Origin: Aphelocoma coerulescens
Taxonomy: Eukaryota > Chordata > Aves > Passeriformes > Corvidae
Direction of reading: 5' to 3'
Assembly: GCF_041296385.1 (NCBI RefSeq)
Contig: NC_091015.1
Location: 55,494,345-55,558,344 of the forward strand
Length of the DNA stretch: 64,000 nucleotides
The position numbers and the translations under genes were made by a program. Under the pieces are notes generated by a model. That model saw nothing but the letters and a program-made list of their open reading frames with translations. It had not been told where the DNA came from and ran no database searches. Shown piece after piece: positions 1 to 12,961 of this stretch. Position 1 is the stretch's first letter. Every line of letters begins with the position of its first letter.

Positions 1-2210
1 TCTGCTTTGTCGTGACAATTAGTTTGGGGATGTGGTACACAGTAATGTGTAACAGCTTACGATGAAGCCTTTCTGGAAATCTGCAGGCTGGAAGAAGCTA
101 TTTCATGTTGTTCTCAGACCACATGGGATAGTGAAGAGTTCACTACTTGCACATTTCTAACATAGTCAGCTGCACTGAGCAAATATACATATGCACACAG
201 TGCTGAACTGATTATAGGTCTTGGCAAAACCCTCCTGGAAGAGAGCTGGTGATATGTCACTGTAACGAGGATGAAGATCCAATCCATCAAGTATGAAAAA
301 GAGATTCTCTTTTGTGTAATTAAAGGATCAGATAACTCAAATACAAAAGAATATGTATAAATAATACATGGAAAAGTATGAAGGGCACAAAAGTGCCGTA
401 AACTAAATGGAAAAATGTAATATAACTTGCAAATGTCTTTGGAATGCGTCTACAATAAGTGCAAAATGGATCAGTCTAAGTTAGGACACTTTTTTATTGC
501 CAATAAGAAAAACATTATTAAAGAGCTGGTCCAGTATCAAAATGGCATTTTAAAAGCATACGGTTACCTGTATATAGTTTTTATTAGCTTTCAAGTTTCT
601 TCCATTGAGTTGTTAATGGTCTTTTTAAAAATTATGGTTCTGTAAGTGAATGGCTCACAGTGTCAGTACTTCTGCTGTTCTGGTTTGTGCCGCTGTATAA
701 AAATAGAATTTTTTTCCCCACCAAATATCTGGTTTTATTTCCCCATCATGTTTTAATAGAAAATTTTGAGGGAAGAAAAATATTAAAAAACAACCAAAAA
801 ATCAAATGAAAATGCAACCTTTTTATATTGAGCTTATGGTCAAATAAAAGGCCATTGTGAAGAAAAAAACCCAGTTATTACATAAAAGCTTTTACCTGTA
901 TTACTACTATTAAAATGACTATCATAATGGTACTTGCTCACAGTGTACCTAATAACTGCTGTGATTGCTTCCTCTGAGGCCTCTTGGCCTCTTCATCTTA
1001 TGCATTGAGCTGCAGCTAAAAAATTCCTAGTCTGATTGTTTGGCTGATCGAGCCCTGTGCAGTGTTTTGCATCCAACTGAATCAAGTGCTGAGCTCTGGG
1101 TCCAAGTACAGCGTTGATCTCATCCCTTATCATCCCCAGAAGCTGACCTTGTCTGCCGACACCTGAATTTCATATACTTTTTGTCTGTCTCTCCCATTTA
1201 TTTATTAGACTTTTTTCGTGTTTTTTTTTGTTTTTTTACATTTTCCCTCTCTAGAATCCACTTGCTCTAGATAGTTGTCCATAATCGGGTGATAAAGTAG
1301 GACTGTGTACCACCACCTCACTGAGAAAACAATGAATATTCATGCATTGTCTATGATTTTCATCCTTTTTACTTGTTTTGTCGTCTGTTCTACACATCAA
1401 CCTCTTGGCTATAGTTTTCATTTTCTGTATTGTATCCCAGATTTTTCAGAAATGGAAGCATTGTACAGGTGTGCTGTGAAGTGCTATGGGAAAAGGCAGT
1501 AGTGTGAAACAGCATTAGAGTTGGGATAGATTTGTTCTTGTGAGCACTAAGGATGGGGACGTGATAAAATGCCATGTAGAAAAAATGGTGCCAAAGAACC
1601 GATGTTTTCCCTGACAAATTGCGGTCCCAGGTTTTTTGAGTCCCTGTTTTAAGTAAACCTTTGCATGAAGCTTCAGTATAAGAGGTTGAATGAGGCCCTC
1701 TTTAACTCTGCCTCAGACCTCTGCTGACCTGGTTGCACTGCATTTTGCTCCAGAGTCGATCTAGTTCACACCGTGCATCTACAGTGAGTCACCTGGTAGC
1801 AATGCAGCCTAAAGGATGTGTAAGCCTCAGCATGCAGTATTGAAACTTCCTGTAAGACTTGAGAAGTCGAAGACTGCCATTTCTACTTCACACTGAAAAC
1901 CAAGTATAGCTCAGCCCTGGGCAGCTCAAGTGTGCTAAGTGTAACCCCAGGCTCCTCTGCTGACTGCAGGATCAGCTGTCCCCTTTCCCCAGACAGCCAT
2001 GGTATGGCTCATCTCCTCTTTCATGGCTAAAGATCTTGCTTGAGGCATGGCAGCAGCACCTTGCACTCCTCCATAACCAGGGCGATGCAAGCAAATGTGT
2101 GGTACAGCCCTGGCCAGGAAAATCAGATTTCTGACAGCTCATAGGCTAGAAGTCTATGTATTTTGGATTGTGTTTCCTTGTTTGGGTGTGGGGTGGTTTT
2201 TTTAGGTTTG

Positions 2211-2270
2211 TTTTTTTTTTTTTTTTGGGGGGGGGGGGATGTCTATTTGTTTGTTTGTTTTTTGTTTTTT
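2211..2270. repeat. T16G12 homopolymer junction and (GTTT)n tract
   Basis: Sixteen T (2211-2226) are followed directly by twelve G (2227-2238), then a short TTTG-type simple repeat. This is low-complexity DNA with no sign of an attached mobile element. The G run may be length-polymorphic or poorly resolved by sequencing. Confidence 0.85.
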
Positions 2271-5200
2271 AACTGCTCCTGACATGTTTATATTCGGTTA
2301 TATTAAGTGGCTTCAATAGGAAATGGGAGTTTCCCCAAGGCTTGGAATCCTCAGAATGTATTCTGATGGCCAGCTAGAGTCATACATTTGCATTTGTTTT
2401 TCTGTTTTGTCTTAGGATTTATTAGTGGATTAAGAGTAACAAATCCTGGTTGTCCTGAGATTTTCTCCTTGTTCTTTTTTATGTCTAGATGACCAGTTGA
2501 GGCATGGTTTGGGAGAGACAGAGAAGAGCTGATTAATGACTGCTCTAGGGCTGCATAATGATTATGATCTGATTGTGCCAGTTAGTGAAACATCTCGAGG
2601 TTGTGTCACCTAGAAACCATTGGGGCAGGAAGGAGCCAGGCAGGGTGGCTGGCTTTGAGATAAGGCTATTAGCTGAAGGATTGCCTGTAAGACCTAAAAT
2701 ACTGATAAGAGCAGAAGGCTTTCCTGCTACAGGGAGGCTGTTGATCATTTGCTTGTGACAGAGAACATTCTTTTTTCTGTATATGACACTGCACAGATGA
2801 TAATTTTCATATGTAGCACTTTACCCTTCTACCCCAACAGTCCTGGGGAGAGCTAGACTGGTGATTCAATCTGGAAAATCCTTTTGATTCAAATAAATGA
2901 ATAAAGTTATTTTGGCAGATAGAATGCAAAGCATGCGAAGTCTTTAGCCTGTAAACCAAGGGTAGGTGGTTGGGTTGTTTGTAAGTGCAGTGGATAAAAA
3001 ATGCTGGAAAATTAAAATTGCTACACCTTAAAATGTTGAGGGTCTGGTAGTGTAAGAAACCTTTTTAACAGATGCATATTTGAGGCATAATCTATCCATG
3101 ATCTATGGACATGAAGCATTTCTGGAGGAAATTGTTGATGTGGACATTTAAGATGCCGCAGAGTGCACTGATACTGAACCAGAACTCGTTTAACATGAAA
3201 ATGCAGAGGAAACTGAAGAAGTCTGCAATTTGTATGGCTTCTGGGAAAATGTCTGTATATGTTCAGTTTAACTTGGCAAGGTTTTCAATCCTCAAGCAAA
3301 AATCATTTGACCCAAAAATCAATCTGAAGATGAAATTTATAAAATATCTAGAGCTTGAGGCTATGGTAGTAAGAAATTTGAATGGTTTAATGCACTTGTT
3401 GTTATGTAAAGGGTACATATATGCTGCCTAAAACTGTGTATAATCATTTTAGTATAAAAGGAGTATCTTTGATATCATTGTGGTTTTTTTGAAATAATTA
3501 AGCCAGTCCACGTACAGAAACATGCAAAGGAGGGAGCCAAAAAAGGGGAAAAGGAAGCAAATCATGTACCAGGAAAGGGAGTTTCCTGGAAGACAGCCAT
3601 CTGGAGAGATGAGTAGGCAGCTCCAGCCTGTTCAGTGGGCACAAAAACTGCTGGTGGAAGAGGATGGGGATATGATGTGACTTCAGGAAAGCTAGGCATG
3701 GCTCTGGAACCAGAGGTCTAGAAGGATTTGAAGTATCTTCTGGAGAATTAATATGACTTCTCTGTGTTTGTAGCCAACTTGTGATTGTGGCCACAAGGTA
3801 ATGCTCCCGTTAGAGGATTTAGGTTAACCCACTAAGTGGTGCTGAGTTTGGGCTGTTGGCCCGGGCAGCCCATGCTTTCTGTCTTGTCTCCTCCATTGAG
3901 AAGACAGCTCCAAAGAGGAATTTCTTAGAGCCGTCACGCTGAGCAAAGAGCTGACAGCCGTTGCTGAGTACAAGGCCTTTCCCTTAACCCCCGTCTCTGT
4001 TTTGGGGCCAAGCACCTCATGCTGTGCCATTCAGGGTTCACTGCTCTGACCTGGGTGACAGGAGCATCTGCTTCTATATCACAGAGCTGAGTAGCTGGAG
4101 GCTGAGGGAGAACAGCAGTTTATTGTATAGAACAGTATGTTGAGAGTCACTGATGAAGAGATTAGTGATCTCATCTTGGTCAGGAAATTTCCCTCTCTTC
4201 TCTAGGGTAGAGAACTGCGTTTCAATTGCCCATGTAAAACGCAGCAGTGTGGACAGGCTGGATGAAACAATGTTTCTCTTCCAACCCAGACCAGGATGTT
4301 TCTTGGCAACACGGACTTTGTCTAATTGCAGAAGAAGGTACAGTTAATAAAAAATTAAGTTTCCAAGACCTCAAGTGGATACTTTTTTACTTTTCCTTGG
4401 TTCAACCACGGGTTCTCCATTTTACACGGCACTTGCGCCTTTCATCATGAAGAGCTCTTCTTGTGCTAAAAGTGTGAAACTTTTGGATTTCAGATCATCT
4501 TTCTGCCTCCCCTAGCTGTTCAGGTAGAATGATTGCTGCCTGAGTTCTTGCTCAAAGATAACAGTGCTGTCCCACACAATGAAATCATCTTTGTCTGCCT
4601 TCAGAGCACTGTGGACTTTGAGCCAGGCATAATCTGTTTCTCTGACATTTGAGTCTCATTAATTGGGTTAACAAGATGCTATCTGCACTCCATACTTATG
4701 TAAATAGAGCCTGCTAGCAAAGATCTTAATGGCACCTGATATATCACACTGCCTTTACATCTATCAAGAGGTACCACTGCAGGAGTCACTTCCAAAAGCA
4801 GGTTGTGTTCTTGGTCCCGTGGGTCCCTTTATAAGCTGTAAGAAATGCTGGTGGTCAAGGCCAACTGTTCAGATGTCTTTCAAGTGTCCCACTGGTGACC
4901 AAATCTCACTTTGTCAAGATGACAAATGACTTGTGCATACCCCATTCACCTTCGAGCTTCACTCTAATGTCAGCTCCATTTACTTGTCAGAAACAGGTAT
5001 TTTTTTTACTTCCCACAGTGCAAGTGGGAAAGGAAGGAGTGAAGGGAACACAGGCTGAGGAAAAAAACTGCTTGTATGGCTTCTATTCAATGTATTATTA
5101 TAGTTGAGATTTGCAAGCTTTGGACATACCAGAATCTGTTTGTTTGTACATGTGCAAAACAGAAAGAAGGGAATTTGCTTTTCAGAAGTGAGAACTGACA

Positions 5201-8200
5201 CTGCAGGGCTACGATTATGCAAAAACATGTTTTAACCACTGGATTTTTCAAGAAGAAAGTGGTTGTGCAAGATGAGTTTCTTATTTTGGACAGCAAATTT
5301 TTTCCAGAGCAGCATTTAAAAATAAGTGTTTAATTAACACGGTCTGCCCAGAGCACAGGGCATTGTGCATGTGTCTGCACTGAAGAGCTTGACTCAAACC
5401 TCTGAGCTCTCATGGGTGGTTTCATTGACTGCAGTGGTATTGTTATGTGGCTAAGTGATTGCTGCTGTGATTGAGGGCTGTTATATCTCACCCAAAAGAA
5501 GCCATGGCCAGGCCACAAAATATGGTCAAAGTCAGCTCAAGGACTGTGAAAGTGACATTGACAGCTTTGGCTTTTAATTTCTTCTCAATGACTTCCATAT
5601 CTCTTTTGCTTAGTCCACAAGTCAGAATATGCTTTTACTCCTATTAGCTACAGCGTTGGCTGAAGTTTTGAAAGTCACAGTCTTACTTAATTTGGCAGTG
5701 TGATTAATCACAACAAAGGAAAGCTTATTCCACCTTTCTTCTTTGTCTCTGATGGAAGCAAAGAAGTTTGAGTAGATATGAAATAGGAACACACAGAAGT
5801 GAGATGTGTCAAATTAAACATTATGGTGTCATAAGCTTCTCTGACTAATTCTCCTGGGACCTTGAGCCTTCCTTTGCTGGCAGCAGCTGGATGAAGATGG
5901 CTTGAGGATGACACTTGCCGTGAGTTGCCCATGACCCAGGATTACAATGGCCCCTACAAGATTTTACTAGCAGCCAAGTAGCAGTTGCAGCAAAAATGAG
6001 TGAGCCTTCCCGAGTTGAAGGAGACACTAAAAGACCCTGAAAGCTCCAAGGAGTCCTGCCCGAAATGCTCCTTTTCCTTGTCTCTTCCCGCTCTTCTCTA
6101 TACTGACTCACAAGGGGGGCTGTGCCTTCTCTCTGCAGACTGCTGTGAATAACCTTTTTTTATTTTCTAATACCACCGAGTAGCACAGGCAAAATCACGT
6201 AAGAAAACAAATTCAGGGTCAGTGCTCAGTTTTCTTGCAAGTTCATTAAAACAGCAGTGTCTGGAGGCCTTTTGCCTAAATAATTTCATAATAGAAAACA
6301 GACTCTCGTTGCTTCTTTCTTTTGGGCTACTATTTTTATTTGGTTGTTGTTCCTCAAGCGTTTTGGTCCTACTTCAAAACTTGCTTCAACTAAATGAAGA
6401 GACTGTTTTTTTGGTGCTTTCCAGTTTAAAAGTTGTACTGCAAAACTTCTAGGAGTCTTCTAGATTATGAAGCTACAATTGACAGGGATCTTCCTCTCAA
6501 AATAACATTAAAAAACCCCAACATGTAGCTTAAACATTTGAAAGAAAATAAAAAAACCCTCCCCTTTCTCTCCCCCAGCTGAGATCTCCTGTTGCTGCTT
6601 CTGGCATGCATCACATCTTTGAGGATACAGTATCATGAGAAAACTGTCACTTGGTGATGTATTAGGGTAATATATCATGAGAGCATCGTTTCTTTAGAGG
6701 ATATGGGCAGTAAAAGACATGATTCTGGCCAGACAGAGCAGCAGGGGACCCTGCTCTTTTTCTTTCCTTTTCTTTAATCTAGCCCTGTTTTTGTGTTGTA
6801 CAGAAGTGAGTTTCTTCATGGGATATGACTTGTTGCAGAGTAAGTTAGGAGGCCCATTGGGCTTTTTAAAGTCTTTAAGAAGTACATGGCCTCAAGGGCT
6901 GCTTTGTTCAAAGTTTTTAGAACAGGCTGAAGCCCGAAACTAGAGCATTTGCCAGTGCTGAAATCTCCAGTGTAAAAACTGAGTAAGCGGGCTTCAGACA
7001 AAGAAGGCAATAAAGATGCAATGACAGGTAACTATTGTTTGGATAATATATTTGTAGATCTAGCCTATCAAAATGTGATGAAGTGATACTTTTTTAAAAG
7101 GCAGGCAATGAATCTCTCTTTAATAAATGTCAAAAGTAGTTGTAATTCACAACATTAGAAGAAAAATTACTACTGGTCAATATTCAGTCTCTAACAGAAA
7201 ATATAGTTATCAAAAATAGGAATTCTGAACTGATGTACTTTGCTTTTGATATACTTTGATTTTTATGTACTTTCAAATTGTTTTAATGGCTTTGTTTCTC
7301 TCTCATTGACAATATCTTCTGGAAAATAAACAGCAGTGTATAGTACTGGGATGAAATTAGTTAAGAAACAGAAGCAGAATATTGTTAGGGCACTCTTTTG
7401 ACGAGCTGGGTTCATTTCTGACATGAGCCAGAACATGACACCATGGCTTGATCTAAAATTTGCTGAATTCAAAGTATTTAAGAATTTATTTTAAACCTTT
7501 GGTGTAATATGCTTTGCCCTCTATGAAATCATCTTGATAATTCATGAGTGTTGTCTTCAACAATTTTTAGGACTAGAATTTACTTAGGGTGTTTTCAGAC
7601 CAATTTGTCTTGGCAGACTTCTCCTCCAGGCCATCCTATGGCACTTGAGGGGCACCACCATGCTCCAGGAGCTAATACACTCAGGGCAGCAATGCTGATC
7701 CACATCTGCTGACTTCAGCTGTGTTTGGTTGATCAAGCTCAGGCAGTGGAAGCTTTTATGGCCCTCAACTGCCTGTCACTTCTCTGGGAGAATGAATTCT
7801 CCGCCAGCTTCAATCAGGGTAAACCAGGCTAGGCTGGACCATGTCTTCGACATCACTTACTTAGCTCAAAATAAGTTGGGCAGTGATTATCCAAAATGTT
7901 TTGTTGACTGATCTGAGTAGCTGAGAACATCCAGCAAGGGGTAGATCATAAAATCACAGGGCTGGGTCAGTGAGATTTAACCTTTTACAGCAGCATGGGT
8001 ACAGGTTTGCACCTGGAGCTTCAAATTCACAGGTATTGCCTGTGACTACTTTTTTCTTAGGTGCTGTCATCAGATTTAGGTAACTGATAATTAATACAAA
8101 TTCTTTATTGGCAAAGTAGAAATATCATCCTATCAATTAAAATTCACTGAAAAAAGATGTGAATTTTAAAAGTGTGCATCTCATGAAATGTGAAGCTGGT

Positions 8201-11200
8201 GTCTACCACAAGAATCCCAGTGCTTAACCCTTCCTTGAAATCTGGCTCCTGGATTATTATGGGTATTTTTTACAACAGTACGAACTGCTGGGAACTTGTG
8301 AAAACCCTGTCTCTTATTGCTAGAAGACTGCCATGCTATTTTGCTGAGAGGTAAAGAGTGTTGCCTATAGCTGTGCAGCTGAAAAACTCTAATCTGAAGC
8401 AGCATTTGGAGGGTGAGGTGGAGACAGGGAGACTGAGAGCTACACGATCTGGATCCTGCCCTGGCTTTCTCACTGACTCAATCTTCAGTTACAGTAATTG
8501 TGTCTGGCCATGTCCACCTTGTCCCTAAGCTCACTGGAGCAGGGATGTGCTGCTGCAATGTCTGATGTTCTGGGACCCTGACCCCAGCTGCAGCCTTAGC
8601 ATTAATGCCAGCAAATGTAGGAGGAAGAGACGGTGCTTTCTTTTCACCAAATGCTGGTGCAGACGGCTGCTGTCAGGGAGCATTGGGATTGCAGCAGGCC
8701 ACTGAGGTCACTTTCCTCGTGCTGGTGAACATCATTAAGCACAGTGAAAAAATAAAAAAATCTGTTCAGTCTGTGAGGGGTTGTGAGTGATTTGTCCTGA
8801 ATCACTTGTACATACTCATGTCTTCCTCACAGCAGTGGGGAATACCCATTTGAAGTGAAATTTGGTGTCATCTTTCAGCAGGGCCTTTGTTTTAATCATC
8901 TTTCCTAAGGAGCAGGGAGAGCTCGAAGTATGAAGGGGGATGGTTGATGCTGGCTGAGCATCACCACAGGGAGAGCTGCAGCCTCCTCCCTGCTCACCCT
9001 GAGAGGCCAGGTAAGATAAACAGATTACAGGGATGAGGGGGCATATTGGAGGCTCCTGAGTGCTCTGCTCAAGAAAGGAAAGAGAGACTGTGAGCTGAAC
9101 TAAAATACTGTCATTTGTATCTAATGCAATTCATGCTGAAATCATGGTCATGTTGTGCCACGGGTAACAACCTAATGCTGAAGGTACTGAAGCATATGTT
9201 TGACTTTACTCCTGTGAGTTGTCCCATTACAATTTTACATGCTTAAAATAACAGGACCTTTCTCTCTCTTGGTGAAGCATATGGCTTGGTGTTTGTAGGT
9301 TTATGTGGGCAAATGGAGAGAACTATACCATTTTTCAGAGAACAGACATTGTTTCATAGGGAAATATTTTTTCCACCTTGAATTTAGAAATGCATCTAGT
9401 ATGCTAAACCATTTTTGTTACTGTACCCACAAAATTTGTTTTGCAAGGAAAAAACACCGCAGCAGATAATTGGAGGGGAACAAGGGAAATGAGACCTTAT
9501 CCTCATCTCCCTTGACAGTGGTTGAAAGTGTCTGCAAACATCTCTCCTTGGGGATCTCCTCCCTGAAGCCATATCGTGTGGCTCTTCCTCAGGTAGAGAA
9601 ATGCTCATGGAAGACAGCAGTCCCACAGTTTTAGCAGGGATCTCTTGCTTGCATCAACTCTGCTGTTGAAGGGAGGTTTGTAAATCAGACCCAAGACAGC
9701 GAGTTCCAGGCAGGAGTGCCAAAGAGGCAAGGGTACTATTTTCAGAAAGAGCCTCAGGATTTGTCTAGACCATGAGCCAAGCATGTGTCTGAGCCTGTTC
9801 TTGAGTTCAAGTTGGCCCAGCATTGGGGTTGTTTGCACGTAAACATAGGTGCAGGCACAGGCTTGGGAGCATGGTGCTCCCAAGCTTTGCTGAGGGACGG
9901 AGCCTGTGACCAGTTCTGGCCCAAACCTTTGCTCCTGTGGCCTGTAGTGTGAATGTGGCTTCCTGTGCACTTGGGAGGATGCTCTGGCCATGTGCAACAC
10001 CTGGCAGAGATTCCAGCAGCATGGCCTGAGAACATGGGGATCACGGCACGTGGCGGGAGCCTGCGTTTGAGCCTGCCCTTTGCCTTGTGGTGGAGAGGTT
10101 GTCTATGTGAATTGAATACACTTGTTTCATTAATTTTAAATGGCTCTTTCTTCTCCTAAGGTCACGTGTGCGTATTTGAAAGCTCCATCCCAAATTCCTC
10201 AGGGGTAACTTTTGCCATTGTTTGAAAATTGTTATTGTTTTCATGGGTGATGCCACAGGCTTCTCTAGCAGAAACCTGGGGACACCCTGAGCTTCTTGGT
10301 GAGGAGTCCTATCAGAATTACCAGTGGGACTGTGATGAATAATGGTAAAAAATGAATGTTTTCATGATTAGTCATTAATGGGAGTCAGGTTTTTCTACCT
10401 AATCTGTCTCTTGCTTTTATTATTTTTCTCTCCACAGCATTTTTTTGGTTAAATGAAAGTTTAAGCAACATTTTTCCCATTCAGTATAAATAATTAATAA
10501 CCTCAGGGTATCAGAAATGCAGCACAAGCTTCCTAAAAGCACTTTCAATACATAAAAAGAAAGGAAAAAAAAAACCAACCCCAGACCATCACTTGCATCT
10601 GGCCCCCTGAGAAACCACATCTGCAATGTCTTCTGCAGCTAGCTGTGACAGCACAAGAGTGGGCCTGGGGTACCACTGATGGAGGCAGTCCTTGGTATAG
10701 TCCTGGATAAACGAAGCAGACTCCTATTTTTCTTTTTTTTTTTCTCTCTTGAATCCAAATCCAGGTTGAAAAGAGCCATCCTCCTGGTGGTTGCTGTGAG
10801 CCGGCAGGAGTCCAGTGGGGAACCCTGTAGAAAGTTGGCTGTGGCTTCCAAGCTGTGGTTTGGCACATATCCTCTCCAAGATCTCTGCCAAATATTCAGA
10901 CTGCTTTTTAGTGTTTTTTTTTTCTTTTCATGTTGGCATTTTATTTAACTGTACCATATGAGTTTAAGGCTGTTAGTTTGATATAATTTGTCGCCAGAAT
11001 GGGCTGTTTTGTGTGGGGTTCTTTGATGGAAGGTAAAAATATGAGGCATATGTAGAAGGTGAACAAATTGCGTTGAGAAGAGGCTGTAGTAAAGGTAACA
11101 TGAAGCAGTAACAGTGATATTGGGTCTGGTTAGTGTATCTCTCCAGTGTGGGAATTTGACATCACCTCCGCATGCCAAATTAAGGAGACCCTTGGTTCTC

Positions 11201-12903
11201 AGTGGCAAAGTGTGGGAGAGGGGAGGAACATGGACACCCAACAAAATTTCTGATCTTTCCTGAAATGCATTAAACACGAGTTCTCCAGCAGCTGGGCTTG
11301 GTGAGTGCAGTGAGGAGTCCAGGGTGATCCTGCAGCACTTCCCTAAATGTTCCTTTCCAGGGGAGTCTGGGATTCTAGAGTGAACCCTTTGCTGAGCTGA
11401 GCACTGACTGGGGAGCTGTGTCAGATGTGGCAGCATTGTTCTGGATCAGCCTGACCTCTTTTAAAAAAATACGTATTTTTCCAACACTAATAGTAACCTT
11501 AGCCGAGGTTCTCTCCCTTTCTGTGTGCGCCTGAGCACTAAATTAAAAGAAAAAAATAATCCCAGATGTGAATCTATAAACCATCTGTTTAAAATAACTA
11601 TTGTGCAGGACTATAATTAAAAGTTATTTATTATGAATCTTGGGATCCTATTATGGATTTGACTGACTCCCAGGTTTCTGACTTAGCAAACGGTTTGTGT
11701 ATTTATGAGCCATGTGTCTCTTCCGCACTTCTTGGTGCCAGAGTGCATGTCCTTTAAACAAAAGGGAAAAAAATCCCCTACCCTCCCATAACTGTTGGCT
11801 TCTGATTGTTGCCGTCTAAGAAGTTTTCTCTTAAGAACAGCAAAATTCAAAGTATCTGAGAGCTTTCAACAGATTCAGAGACGCTGTTGACAGCACAGAT
11901 GGAGGCTTGGTAATACAGCTCTCCTGCATGCAGCTACTTAGTGACTTTCCAAATGTATGTCTGGGACAAGTAATGAAATGTTATGATTACTGGGGGCAGG
12001 AGGGGACATAACTGGAAGGAAAGGATTTGTTGCTTAAGTCCCATTTGCTCTCAACCTCCACTTTGCCCTTGTGAAATGTGAGGGAAGGAGGCAGCAAAAT
12101 TGAAACAAGCAGATGGACAGTAGACAGTAGTGTTTTGGGCAACTGGGTGAAGCAAAAAACCCAGCCTCCAGATGACAATTACTCTTTGTTTTATTTTTGT
12201 ACTTTTACACCCAGTGGACCCAGGAGATCTGCACTGGATAATGCCTGACTGCAATAGACTAAACAATGATTTACCAGTCCTGCTTTATCTGCTGCAGGCC
12301 TGTGATGGATCAGCATGGTACATTAACCCTTTCCTCCACATCTGCTGGCCTTGTTTTCCACAAGATACAGCACTGAGATAAAACAGCAGGACTTTTTAAA
12401 AAGAATGTTGGGATAATAGTAATAATAGTAACAGAAGCAGTAGGAGGTATTTGGATGCACTTCCCTGGAGCTACACTCATCTCTTCTTAGTTCAAGAGGG
12501 ATTTTGCCATGAGGACTATGCTAGAGCAGCAATATGTTGCAATTGTGGCTCTATTTTATATTTTTTCAGCAAAAGGCCCCAGAAGGAGTGGTGGGGCTGC
12601 AGTCTTGGGTGATGCTGTACCTCACACCCTGGAAGAGCAGCCCAGCCCTGATGGTAGGGAGTTAGGCAGCTGGGGCTGACATCTGAAACAGCCTGTTTTG
12701 GAGCCATCTGGGCCTTGCCTGTAACAAGCTAGAGAGGATGAACATCAGCTTTGCAAATCCTACCCTGTTTAAATGCTTAGCTGCTCTTCTTGTGCTGGCA
12801 AAGATTGGCTCTATTTACCTGGGACACACGGAGCTGTCCTTTAAGGCAGGAGGATGCAGCTTCTCCTCCAAGGGACAGACTTAACCTTCCTCTTTTATTT
12901 GGG

Positions 12904-12961
12904 AAAACCAAAACCAAACCAAACCAACAAAAAAGCCCAACCTAACAAAAGAAAAGACAAA
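12904..12961. repeat. A/C-rich low-complexity tract (CCAAA-like)
   Basis: About 58 bases consist almost only of A and C, with repeated CCAAA units. It is simple sequence and no poly(A)-tailed element is recognisable next to it. Confidence 0.7.

Noticed and set aside
7945..7990. ATCATAAAATCACAGGG resembling the start of an antisense CR1 tail
   Set aside because: The following sequence does not continue with any CR1 block. The similarity is too short.
10945..11436. A 163-codon open frame on the - strand
   Set aside because: No recognisable domain or homologue and it lies in plain intron. Length alone is not enough in a 64-kb window.
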